A stretch of DNA of 32,183 bases from Poteriospumella lacustris (taxonomy: Eukaryota; Sar; Chrysophyceae; Chromulinales; Dinobryaceae). Positions within the stretch are counted from its first letter, which is position 1, and each line of letters starts with the position of its first letter. The DNA lies in the NCBI GenBank assembly GCA_008000375.1, contig SMOI01000353.1, positions 1 to 32,183 of the forward strand, given 5' to 3'. Below are positions 1 through 9,486 of this stretch, piece by piece. The position numbers and the translations under genes were made by a program. The notes below the pieces were generated by a model that saw only the letters and a program-made list of their open reading frames with translations, was not told the origin of the DNA and did no database searches.

Positions 1-201
1 AGCGAAACCGACCGACGCCTCCTGTCAGGACCAGGGCAGGTCAGGGCTCTGTCAGATTTCGCCGTCACTGGTTGCTCTGTGTGTACTCTGCTGGTTGGTG
101 GCTTTCTCTTTCTTCGGTCTGGTGCTTCGTTTCCATCGCAACATTGATTCATTGAACCAACTTTATTCATTGTCGTATTTGTTTGTACGAGTTTCATCAT
201 C
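1..201 (+). promoter_or_regulatory. Upstream region / 5' UTR of the Rsm22 gene
   Basis: No ORF or RNA gene is visible in these 201 bases. The stretch is pyrimidine-rich and presumably holds the leader and part of the promoter of the downstream gene. I see no clear TATA box. Confidence 0.3.
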
Positions 202-2868
202 ATGCTGAAGCATCTGCAGAAGAGCCGGCTTGGCCGTGCTTGGCCCGTGCAGGCAATTCGTTCTCTCGGTCGCCAACACAAAACTGCGATTCCGAACCCA
301 CATAAGAAAGTCATTACCATCCCCACTATCCGTGACAATGAAATCATTCGCTTCAAACCATCGATTTCTGTGAAGGACGACTTGATTCACGGAGGAATTC
401 CAAAGTACGAGATTGAAGAAGAATACGGCGAGGACGACGATGACGATGACGATGATGAAATCACCATCGGAAACAGAGCCAGTAAAGCCATTTTGCAGTA
501 TGGACGTGTGAGAAGTCGCCATATTGATGCTCCGCCTGACTATTTGCGCGACCGAGCGAGGCAGGTCTGCGATCACCGAACTACTAACCAGATCCACCGT
601 CTTGTCAAGAGCTGGATGGTGAAGCACGATTTGGACCGCACGAATCGGTATCGCAAAGCAACTCTAGGATGGGGTCCACACAACGAAGCAGGCAAGCTGC
701 AACAAGCAGAAGACGAGAAGTATCGCGAGAAAGAGCAGCGCTTCGTCTATGGCCCAAACGAAACGATGGTGTATTCATCGTTCCATATGCCGGCGCGATT
801 CAGCATTCTTCGTCGCATATTCGACGATATCAAGACATTTCAGCCTAATTTCGTTCCGCATAGAATGCTGGACTTTGGTTGTGGCCCTGCAACTGCGGGA
901 TTGGCGGCACACGCCGTCTGGGGTGCCGATGAAGACGCCGTGTTTCCGATTCAACAGTACTCCGGCGTCGATTTGTCGCAAGGAATGTTGGATGCCGCGC
1001 GTATCATGGTCAAGGATGTGCTTCCGAACCATTTGTTTTTCTCTCGTTCGTTGGATGTGATGCAGAGAGCGGTGAAGCGAGGAGAGCGTTATTCGTTTAT
1101 TGTCTGCTCCTACACATTGTCGGAACTGCCCTCTGATGCTGCTCGCCAAGCAGCAGTGCAGATGTTATACGAACTACTGGCGAAAGATGGTATTGTGGTG
1201 TTTGTGGAACACGGAGACAGCCATGGTTCGCATACTGTGCGCACGGCAAGACATTACTTGCAGGCCCTAACGCAGTCAGTGGACAAACGTGGAAAGTTCT
1301 CGTTTGCATCACTGGACAGTAAGATTCCACAAGGCTTGGGACAGCCACCTCGTACGCCCGAAGCACTTCCGGAGTCATCGATGATGTTGCCATTGGTCCC
1401 CGGCGAGTTTAGTTCGTACGCAGACATGGGCGCGCGAACACTCGCACCGTGCACACACGACGAGGTATGCCCACTGTACCCAGGCAAGAAGTGCACGTTC
1501 ATGCAGCGGGTATCTGGAGGTCTTATCCGTAAGAATGCGGAAGAGAAGTTTGCCTACGCGGTGCTGCAGAAGGTTAGCAAGTCCGAGACAACGGCGAAGA
1601 CCACTACAGCGAAGGCTGCTGAGCCAGCAGAAGGCGCAGAGGAGGAGACTGTCGACGCGCTGATGAAGAAAGCATCGCCAATGTCAGTTCTGTTACAGAA
1701 GACACCGTTGGAGCTTATGAATATCATTACATCGGTGGGTACCAATGCTGCCAAGTGGAACAAGCGCAACCGATCGAAGCCAACGGACGCTGAAGAGGAG
1801 CGACTTATGCAGGAGGCCGAGTGGCTCATGGAAAAGTCTCAGTCGGTAAGTCAATGCACCGGGAAGTGTCGTTTTGATTGCACTTGTTACCGCTTAATCT
1901 TGCAACCTTGATTGATGTGTGTACAATGAACAGGAGGCGTGGGAGTCGTACGCTCCTGAGTGGAAACGAGAGGAATGGGCGCGCATTGTCAGGTACGACA
2001 ATTTGCTTGCTGTTTGTACTAGTGTGTGCACAATGAACGTTACTCACCCGTTGTTTCCTGCAGCACGCCAATCAAGAGCGATGGACATGTGCTCATCGAC
2101 TTGTGTATGCCAAATGGCAAGATGCGTCGATTCATTCAAGCGCGGTCGTCACTACGTATGTTGCCTGGTCTGTACACGGCGGTTCGAAAGTCGACCCTGG
2201 GAGGCATCATGCCAGTGTACTTCCAAGGTCATGAGCGCATGCTATCAGCAGAAATTAATGCTCAAAAGGTATTGGAAGAAGCGCGCCGTGAAAAGAGCGC
2301 CAAGTTCGAGAAGGCACAGAAGCGCCGCAACCAGATGGATGACGATGATGACGACGAAGACGACGTCGACTTCTTCGGTGAGGATTCGGCACCTCCATCC
2401 AAGCGAGGAACCTTGACGACTAAAGCGCGCGAGCCGACCGGGGGTCGCGGAAAGACGCGTGTGGCTCGAAGCCTCGAAGAGTTGGCGGACGGCGACGGCA
2501 ATATGACGTTTGAGCTGAACCCCACTGCCGACAAGACACGATCCTCTCCACGAAGGGGAGCTCGAGCATCCGCGAAGGAGCCAGAGGAGACGGGAGGTCA
2601 AGAGCTGGACGCGGCCGCAGCATCGGCGCTTGAAGACTTCAAGAAGATGCTGGCGGAGCAGATGAGTGCGGCACCATCGACCCCACCACGTACGAGAAGA
2701 ACCCGAAGACGACGCAGCGGTCAAGAAAGCGCAGAAGAGGCCAGCGACACCGAAAATGGTGAGATCAACAACGACAGCGGCAGCAACAATAGCAGCACCG
2801 TCAGTGATAGCACAGAGGAGGCGACTGAAGTGAAACCACGCAGAGGCCGACGACGGCCAGTGTATTAG
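202..2868 (+). CDS. RSM22: Rsm22/METTL17-like mitochondrial ribosome assembly methyltransferase
   Basis: Three exons, 202-1845, 1934-1992 and 2064-2868, joined at GT-AG sites give 835 aa. The first 25 residues are basic and free of acids, fitting a mitochondrial targeting peptide. A SAM-binding motif MLDFGCGPATAG starts at residue 222. Cysteines 417, 423 and 431 have the 6- and 8-residue spacing of the METTL17 Fe-S ligands, and C582 in DLCMPNG is a candidate fourth ligand. The family acts in the mitochondrial matrix, where it helps assemble the ribosomal small subunit. Residues about 625-835 form a charged, low-complexity tail with an Asp-rich run near 660-675, which I do not recognise as part of the usual family; another acidic run lies near residues 70-85. 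The start is the first ATG of the frame. A decayed inverted copy of the gene's 3' end lies just downstream. Catalytic activity in this family is doubtful, so enzyme action is inference. Confidence 0.9.
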
Positions 2869-3530
2869 AGGCTCTCAGGCTGCAGTTTAGTGGTAATGGT
2901 GTAGATATTGTGTTGTCGATGTAACTTCATCAATCGAACTCTCTCCCTTCGCTCAATCTCTCTCTTTTTGCCGTTGACTTTCTCGCAGCAAACGATCAAC
3001 AAACATTTTCAACGAGTTCTTCGATGGCAAGAGCTTTGTGACTCCACAAAGAAATTCCCACGAAATGCGAAGAGAAGAATCGATTTAAAGTTACTTCGAC
3101 AACTCACACGACATCGCACCAATCGACTAAACTACACCGATATCCACTATTACACTGATCATCGTCGGTCAGTGTGGTTTTACCTCGGTCTTCTCCTCCG
3201 TATGATGACGCTACTGCTGAAGCCGTCGTCTGCGTTGGGACCCCATTTCGCAAGCCGAGCCGCCGCTTTCCTCTTTCACATTTCCATGCTCTTCAATGTT
3301 TGGCCTTCGTACGTTGTTGTTGGTAGATGGCCCCAGGTGCGCCAATATCCTCTTGACATCTTCGAGCGTCGCTGCTGCTTCTGCGTGTTCCGACTCACTC
3401 ACTCTGATAGCTGAAATAGAGCTCTTTCCGCTGTGGAGGGGATTGTGTCAAGTTTGAATGCGGGTTCAGCTCGAACACCATGTTGCCGTTGCCTTTCGAC
3501 AAGTTTGAAGGTACCGTCAGTTACACTCTG
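2485..3530. repeat. Imperfect large inverted repeat (RSM22 3' end and its mirror copy)
   Basis: The left arm, about 2485-2955, is the end of the RSM22 coding region plus its 3' UTR. The right arm, about 3073-3530, read on the minus strand follows it through the GNM.FELNP block, the Ala-rich LED.K block, the stop codon and on into the 3' UTR. Matching stretches include GAGCTGAACCC, AAACCAC near the stop, AGTGTATTAG against AGTGTAATAG, GTTTAGT and GTAACTT. Small indels interrupt the match. The arms are separated by about 120 bp. Confidence 0.75.
3073..3530 (-). pseudogene. Decayed inverted copy of the RSM22 3' end
   Basis: On the minus strand a peptide containing GNGNMVFELNPHS (near 3435-3490) parallels DGDGNMTFELNPTA of RSM22 and then ends at a stop near 3393. 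The match resumes in another frame as AEAAATLEDVKRILA, parallel to DAAAASALEDFKKMLA in RSM22. It then shifts again before the mirror of the stop codon at 3147-3149 (TAG on the minus strand) and continues into sequence resembling the RSM22 3' UTR. With at least two frame breaks and no recognisable upstream domain, it is a non-coding relic of an inverted segmental duplication. Weak similarity may extend to about 3600. The plus-strand ORFs over this region are antisense to the relic. Confidence 0.7.
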
Positions 3531-4219
3531 CGAATATTAGTGGTCCATTTCATTGAAAAAATTCTTAGAACAGGACTTTTCCATCTCGATATTCTTCAAG
3601 TTGCTTCACTGGAACAAGAAAATATTAAATGCTCTCTTTTCGCCCACGACCAGGTGCGGGTACATCGAAGGTCGAACGTGCTAGAGCGAAGGGAACTCAT
3701 CAAAATGACTGAACGATTTCATATTTTATCATCACCAAAAATACACGACAACCCATTGATTTTTTCTGATTTGTCTGATTTAACTATTTGTCTTTGCACT
3801 TGATTGATTGATTCGTTCATCGATTTTGGAACCAAGTCAGAGAGTCCGTCGAACACCGACGACGTACAGTATTGGGATAAAAAAGGTATCTGGGTAATAG
3901 GAGGGTGACACGACGACGATGACGTCACCCAGGACGTTGTCTTTTTTGGCAGCACGCCTCTCTCTTGTTGTTGTTGCTGCTGCTCTGGCTCTGCTGGTGG
4001 GTGAACGTACTCTGCCATCATAGAGACCACAACGACTGCGTGTCCGAGGCCTGACAGTGCACTCGTGAGAAAAACGGACTTGAGGTCGAGACTGGTCTGA
4101 TCTTGACACTGTCATTATTATTTGTGGCGATTGTTGACTTGTTATCGTTTGTTGTAACCAAGTAAAACACAAAAAAGGTTGTTTTGACAAATTACTCATC
4201 TTCATGCAGCTGAGAAACC
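3531..4219. other. Gene-poor spacer upstream of the 406-aa protein gene
   Basis: No convincing gene. It is AT-rich in the middle, with a CAA/CAG-type triplet tract (minus-strand sense) near 3962-3990 that gives a polyQ in a minus-strand ORF. The last part presumably carries the promoter and leader of the gene starting at 4220. Confidence 0.4.
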
Positions 4220-5440
4220 ATGCAATCAGTTCCAGAACCCGTGTCCTTTGAGGAAGCTAAGCGAGTTCTTCTTGCTCGTCGAACATTTGTGGAAAAGAAT
4301 GCATTGCGTTACATGAATGACTTGATTGAACTTGGTGAAGAATATCAACGACTGCTGCAGATGCATGGTCATCAACAAGAACCAAACGTCATGAAGAGTG
4401 GTTCGAAAGAGCACAAAACGTTGGCTTCATCCATTGCGACGTCGATTGATAAGTTGTTTATCCAAGGGTATCGACATGAATGCGACAGTTCGGATAGTAG
4501 TCCATCCACCACCCCGACAGGTTCCAAGCGCCGTCGGTTGGATGAACATGGTCGTGCAAGTACTCTGCCATTTCCGGCGGTCACGCTTGAAGGCACCTAT
4601 CCTTTCGTTGATGACATGGATACAGGCGACGAAGACATTGAAGATTTGACAGCAACGAATGCGTTGTCGCAGACCGCTGTCTCCATTCTGCACAGTCGTC
4701 AACAACAAGTGCAGAAATATCAACTCTTGGCGGCGGCCGCGCAACGTAAAGCACGTTTGTGGAAAGAACGCAATCATTTGAGTCAAAAGCAACTGTTAGA
4801 AGCGTCGCTGAAAGAAGAATTCACTGATTTTGGCCAGCATCACACGCTGTTGGGCAAGGACTTGGTCGAGCGGGCGCATGATTTCTACGAGGCACATTTG
4901 GTGAAAGCGACGTTGCCCATCGTCAAAGCTATTCACCATCACCATCATCATCAACATCAGCAGCAGCAGGCAGGACACGACTCGTCTTGGCCACTGACGA
5001 CCACACACGATCCTTTGTCGGTTCCTCCGTCGTTGTCGTCCTTTGAGTCACCGATGGCGCCCTCTTCCGCCGTCTCGGGTGCGGCATATGAAGCGACGGT
5101 CGTACCAGCTCCATTGCCACCGCAAGAAGAAGACAACGACTACGAAGAACCAGCCAATGACCGCCTCGATGACCAACAAGAGGAAGAAAAGCGTCGCGTT
5201 TTCCTCGCCGTGTTGGCCGCCGTTTGCAATGTGATCAATCATTCGTTTGGGCCATTGCCCAAACTACGCACCGACTCGGCGTGGAAAGACAGTCGACGTT
5301 TACGGCGTATTCGTATCTTGGCCACCCCGTTGACCTTGGCGTTGCAACTTCTGATCTCGGTAGCGGAAGAGGTCACGGAACGTAAACTGGCGACGAATAC
5401 GGGCGAACGGAAGTACTTCTTGTCGGGTGCCTCGTCGTAG
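4220..5440 (+). CDS. Unrecognised 406-aa protein with a polyHis/polyGln tract, possibly nuclear
   Basis: A single uninterrupted ORF begins at the first ATG of its frame; another ATG at 4204 is out of frame. I do not recognise the family. The first 60 residues are charged and predicted helical. KRRRLDE at about residue 103 resembles a nuclear localisation signal and follows a Ser/Thr/Pro-rich stretch. Residues about 150-235 are helical and rich in Q, A, K and E. Six consecutive histidines (239-244) run into a short Gln tract. An acidic segment precedes a C-terminal helical block (about 320-400) with hydrophobic runs VFLAVLAAVCNVI and LTLALQLLISV; these could be buried core helices or weak membrane segments. 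The conserved part is probably the N-terminal helices plus this last block. A role in transcription or chromatin would be a guess. Confidence 0.65.
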   Translation: MQSVPEPVSFEEAKRVLLARRTFVEKNALRYMNDLIELGEEYQRLLQMHGHQQEPNVMKSGSKEHKTLASSIATSIDKLFIQGYRHECDSSDSSPSTTPTGSKRRRLDEHGRASTLPFPAVTLEGTYPFVDDMDTGDEDIEDLTATNALSQTAVSILHSRQQQVQKYQLLAAAAQRKARLWKERNHLSQKQLLEASLKEEFTDFGQHHTLLGKDLVERAHDFYEAHLVKATLPIVKAIHHHHHHQHQQQQAGHDSSWPLTTTHDPLSVPPSLSSFESPMAPSSAVSGAAYEATVVPAPLPPQEEDNDYEEPANDRLDDQQEEEKRRVFLAVLAAVCNVINHSFGPLPKLRTDSAWKDSRRLRRIRILATPLTLALQLLISVAEEVTERKLATNTGERKYFLSGASS

Positions 5441-6525
5441 TAGACACCACGCGCCATGCACCCGCCTGCTGCTCCTGCTCCTGCTGCTGATGGTGGTACT
5501 GCCAGTACATCTTGGCTCCCTCCCTCTTCTCTCCCTCTCGTCATGTCTATGTGTTGTATTGCTGTTCTATGTTGTGTTGTAAATAGAGGTCAGTGACGTG
5601 AGCATCCACCGCCTCTCCCCTCCTTTCTTCCAAATACACTCCATCATTCACCCCTCTTCCTCCTCGTCCTCCTCACACTAAACAGAGAATACCGTTAGCC
5701 TTACAAGTGGAGAAAGAAACAAGACAGAAAGAAGGGGTTCGGCGAGGGAGGAGCGTGGAGAATAAACGAAAATCAAAACCACCACGCGTCATGATGCCAG
5801 ACGGCCAGCAACGTGGTGGTCATTGGGTGGTTCTCTCAATCAATCACAGAAACGACAAGAAACAGTGCATCGCTAACGCGCACATGGAGAGCGTGGGGGG
5901 TGTGGGGCGTAAGTTACAGCTGGTAATCGATCATCCACCATGCAGAGAGAGGCCTGGGAGGAAGGAGGGGACGAAGGGTCCATAGACTGGTACGCACGGA
6001 GGGTAGCGGTTGTAGTCTATGGGTCAATTAGCTGGGAAGGGAAAACGCCATCGAACGCAGCAGTAGCAGCTGCAGCAGCCGTACGCCGGACCGAAGTTTA
6101 GACAAAGCACAAGTGGAGAAAGCGAATGAGAATGAACGAAAGAGAAGAGGTGGAGAGGCCGACGTCGCGCGGAGGGGGGAGGTGTGGCAAGTAGAAGTCG
6201 GGGAGGAGGGCACAACACGCTACAGGCTCTCGTATCAGTCAGCACGTAAACGGTTGTGTGCATATGTCTTGAACACTGCAAGGGGTGTGTACATAACAGC
6301 AACAGCACAGCATAGCAGGTAGAGAGTGGCACGAATGAGAGTAAACGGAGAGATACACCCAAGAAAAAGATAGGGAGACAACGCCTGCATCCCCCGTCAC
6401 CATCACAAAATGGGCGGTGGAAAGGGGGAAGGGAATATTGCGCTGCGAACCAATCACAGTCTCTGAGAACGGGGGCAAAGGAGAGCAGGGTGTACTCGTG
6501 TATTCGTGTGTGTATGGGTGGTGTG
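5441..6525. other. Convergent intergenic region (3' flanks)
   Basis: The space lies between the 3' ends of the 406-aa protein gene (+) and the inositol phosphatase gene (-). It is pyrimidine-rich in its first 250 bp and purine-rich afterwards on the plus strand. Several ORFs of 60-200 codons exist, but their translations are biased mirrors of these tracts. I see no gene, tRNA or repeat array. Confidence 0.45.
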
Positions 6526-9018
6526 TTACACGGTACTCGGTCGTCCGTAGATATCCGCCAGGTCGATGTCGTCCTCTCCGCCACCGTGGCCTCCTTTCGT
6601 CGGTACGTTCGCGTCCTCGTCGTCGGTTTCATCTTCGTCGCGTTCCACCACGGCAGCCGTTGCAGCAGCAGCTGCTGCAGCAGTGGTGGTAGTGGTTGTA
6701 CTGGCCGCTTTCGAAGGTACGGCCGGTAGTTTCCGTCTGGCGGTCGCCGCCGTTTTAATGGGATTCACAATGTTCAAGTTGCTGGGTGGGATGGGACTGC
6801 TGCTGCGCCCTGCCGAGAGGTGCCCTATTGTCGATGATGGCGCCGTCGCCGTCGTATGGGACCGTGGCATACTGGGAATCGGCGATCGTCCGCCACTACT
6901 ACGACTGCTGTTCCTGTTGCTGTTGTTGATGGCGGCGGTGGCGGTGATAGTGGAGCTTGCAACTGTTGCATCGCTGCTGTTCTTGCGACTGGTACTGGCA
7001 CTGCTGCCGGCCGAGGAATGCTCCTGGGGTACCAGCACACCGACCATGGGGGAGGCACCGTAGTGTATACTCGCGTGTTGAATCGACAACGCCATTTGGG
7101 CCGCTTTCGCCTTCGTTTCAACGATGTTGTCTTCCGGAATCACCGACGTGAAGATGCAGAAGATGTCGGATCCTTTACGGACGCGCAGAATCACGATCTC
7201 ATCCAGTCGCTACGGCCACACCAAAAAACACGCCACATGAAACAATCATATCATCACAGAGCAGCCAAAAGACAGAACGTACCAAGGGGCCCGATGTATA
7301 CGTGGGGAAACACGTGCCCAGCAGTTCAACGGACAAGAAAATGGTCGCGGTTATGGTCATTCGTTCTCCGGGGGCCAAGATACCATCGGCGGGGCTGAAC
7401 TTCAACCACGGCGGAGCGACGATGGTGTCGTCGTTTTTGGGCACAAAGGCCCATTCGGTCATGACCGTGCCGTTGTTGTGAATCTCTATCGTCACACGGT
7501 GGCGCGTCTATCATTCATTCATGGACAGGGAGCCAATCAACGACTCTATTAGCACGCGATGCATGAAAACACGACCCAGCCACAGCACAACGCCTTACCT
7601 CCATGGTGATTTCGCCCAATTCAAACACGCGGTTGTTGATTTCCAACTTGGGTGTCGAGGCATTGATCCATTTGTCGACGTTGAAGAGCAGTTCTTGGTA
7701 CAAGTGCCGCATGCGATCGGGTACGATTTGCCGAATCGTCGTTTCAAACCACGCATGGACGGGTCGATGATCAGAGATTTTCAAGGCCCCAATCGATTGA
7801 TACGCCATCAATTTCGTCGCATGTTTCACCGCCAAATTGCTTTTCCATAAAATACGATCACACCACGCGGGGGCACGTAATTTCTTGTCCGGTCGATGTT
7901 CATACAGCTCTGTTCCGGGTTGAAACTTGTACGACGGGGGAAATACAATTTTCCCTTCTTCAAAACCGGTGAACACATTGGACATCTCCCGTTGTTGACT
8001 CAATTGATCCAATTCCAACAAACTGGGCCATTCATTGCGTTCTACCAGCTCCAATACACTCGCATCGTCCAGATCACCACCAATCCGATAATTCAAATCG
8101 CCCAACCAAAAGATTTGTTCGTGACAGGCAATGTCCAAGGTTAAATGCGCTTTGGCATGCGCAAAATTCAAACTGTTGGGTCGGATACCACTCGGCAATG
8201 CCGGATGTGAGATCGTATGATGTTGCCCACCACTGGTGGACAAGGTCGTACCCGCTTTCGACTGTCGTTTCCCCGATAATCGCTCGTGTTGGGGAGGGAA
8301 ACTGGCACTTTCATAAATGGTTTGAAAATCTTGGTTGCGTTGTTCAATGTTGCCACGGTTGGCATGGAAATGCGACGCCACAAAGCAGAGACCGCTGTCA
8401 CGTACGTCCATACGAATGGCAATGCCACCTTTGTTGCCGGTCGTCCCAAAGCCTCCAGTATAGACGACGGTGGATCGAACATCGGTGATATGTGCGGCGA
8501 GAGACTTTTTCGCGAACACCATGCCCATCAACCCCACGAAATGACGTTCCGCAATGAATTTGTAGTTGTCGCCGCCGGTCATGTTGTTCAACGTGTCCAG
8601 AATCTTTTGAATCCAAAAGATGGACATGTCATCACTGGTTGAGGTGACAAGGACGACATTGATCATGTTTAAATCCACCATTTCTTGTAAACTGATAACG
8701 TAAATGTCCGCGTACGGAGCTCCTCGAAGTGACAGCCAAGTACTCAGGTCGTACGGTTCCGGTAATTGTCGAGCGTTCACATTCCATGTTCCACAACAAA
8801 TGGTCACTTTGGAAGTGTCAGAGTACTCCAAGACGCTGCAACATTGTCGAATAAATCAAGCAGGACAGGGGACAGGGACAGGCACAAAATGTAACGAAGA
8901 AATCTTACCGAGCATCCATCTGCCGACTGATCCATTTCTGATAGGACGTGTCGATAAAATCGGCATTAATATGATTTAGAGATTGGCCATGCCCCTTTCT
9001 CTTTTCAAAGGCTGCCAT
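6526..9018 (-). CDS. OCRL/INPP5B-like inositol polyphosphate 5-phosphatase with ASH domain
   Basis: Four exons on the minus strand, 9018-8909, 8835-7599, 7507-7283 and 7209-6526, give 751 aa. Family members remove the 5-phosphate of PI(4,5)P2 and related lipids or soluble inositol phosphates. The catalytic domain starts at WNVNA and carries FWLGDLNYRI (D283), PAWCDRILW (D363) and SDHRP (D392, H393). NKGGIAIR and SHFHA are also family motifs. Residues about 450-545 form an immunoglobulin-like ASH domain (EIHNNGTVMTEW, PPWLKFSP), as in OCRL and INPP5B. The RhoGAP domain of those proteins is missing. Instead a Ser/Ala/Thr-rich tail of about 190 residues, with poly-Thr, poly-Ala and acidic runs, ends in DIDLADIYGRP. 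The gene is divergent from the ankyrin gene. The start is the first ATG joined in phase to exon 2. Confidence 0.92.
6655..6700. repeat. GCA/CTG and GTG/CAC triplet-rich tract
   Basis: A short run of GCAGCAGCAGCTGCTGCAGCA followed by GTGGTG-type triplets inside the last exon of the 5-phosphatase gene encodes its poly-Ala and poly-Thr stretches. It is a candidate for length polymorphism. Confidence 0.6.
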
Positions 9019-9486
9019 TCTTCGTTTTGATTATTTGCCGTGGCTTGTGGGAGGAGTTCGACCGGGCAAGATGTGTTTCCTGCGTTGGTAGCGGTCGTTG
9101 AGCAACAACGTCTTTTCACTGTGCGAAGTCAATTGCGCCAGAGTAAATCTTCCTATCGACTGTGACCAAGAGCGAAGCCTTCCTATCCATTGTGGTCAAC
9201 AAGGATTTCTTTTCACACGACGATCGAAGAGGCGACGATGAACAGTAACTGCCAGTTTCATCAGTACGAAAATCAACACATTTACTCTATTTATTATTGT
9301 TCGTTTATGCAAAGATAAGTGCCGTAAAGGCGTTTCAGGTCCATCACCCCGCGGGTCAGGCTCAGTCAGCTTCATTTCGGATTTGACGAGAATGGAATCT
9401 CATGCAACACTTGTTGGTTTATCGCGTTCATCAGATTCGTTCCAAGTCTCATCTGTCAAAAAAAAGGACCTGCAAAAGTAATAATC
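9019..9486. promoter_or_regulatory. Divergent promoter region, 5-phosphatase / ankyrin gene
   Basis: This 468-bp spacer lies between two divergently transcribed start codons and must hold both promoters and leaders. An AT-rich section lies around 9280-9310 (TTTACTCTATTTATTATTG). I could not assign defined motifs. Confidence 0.5.

Noticed and set aside
2908-3414. Plus-strand ORF of 168 codons
   Set aside because: It lies antisense to the inverted RSM22 relic, which explains its openness; the translation shows no family and the homologous signal is on the other strand.
3719-4030. Minus-strand ORF with MMAEYVHPPAEPEQ and a Gln run
   Set aside because: It looks mildly coding, but the second half is AT-rich and featureless and no splice partner or family was found. 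The Gln run comes from a triplet tract.
6024-6632. Minus-strand ORF of 202 codons
   Set aside because: It overlaps the end of the real phosphatase gene in another frame and is rich in Ser/Pro/Leu/Cys, as expected from the purine-rich plus strand.
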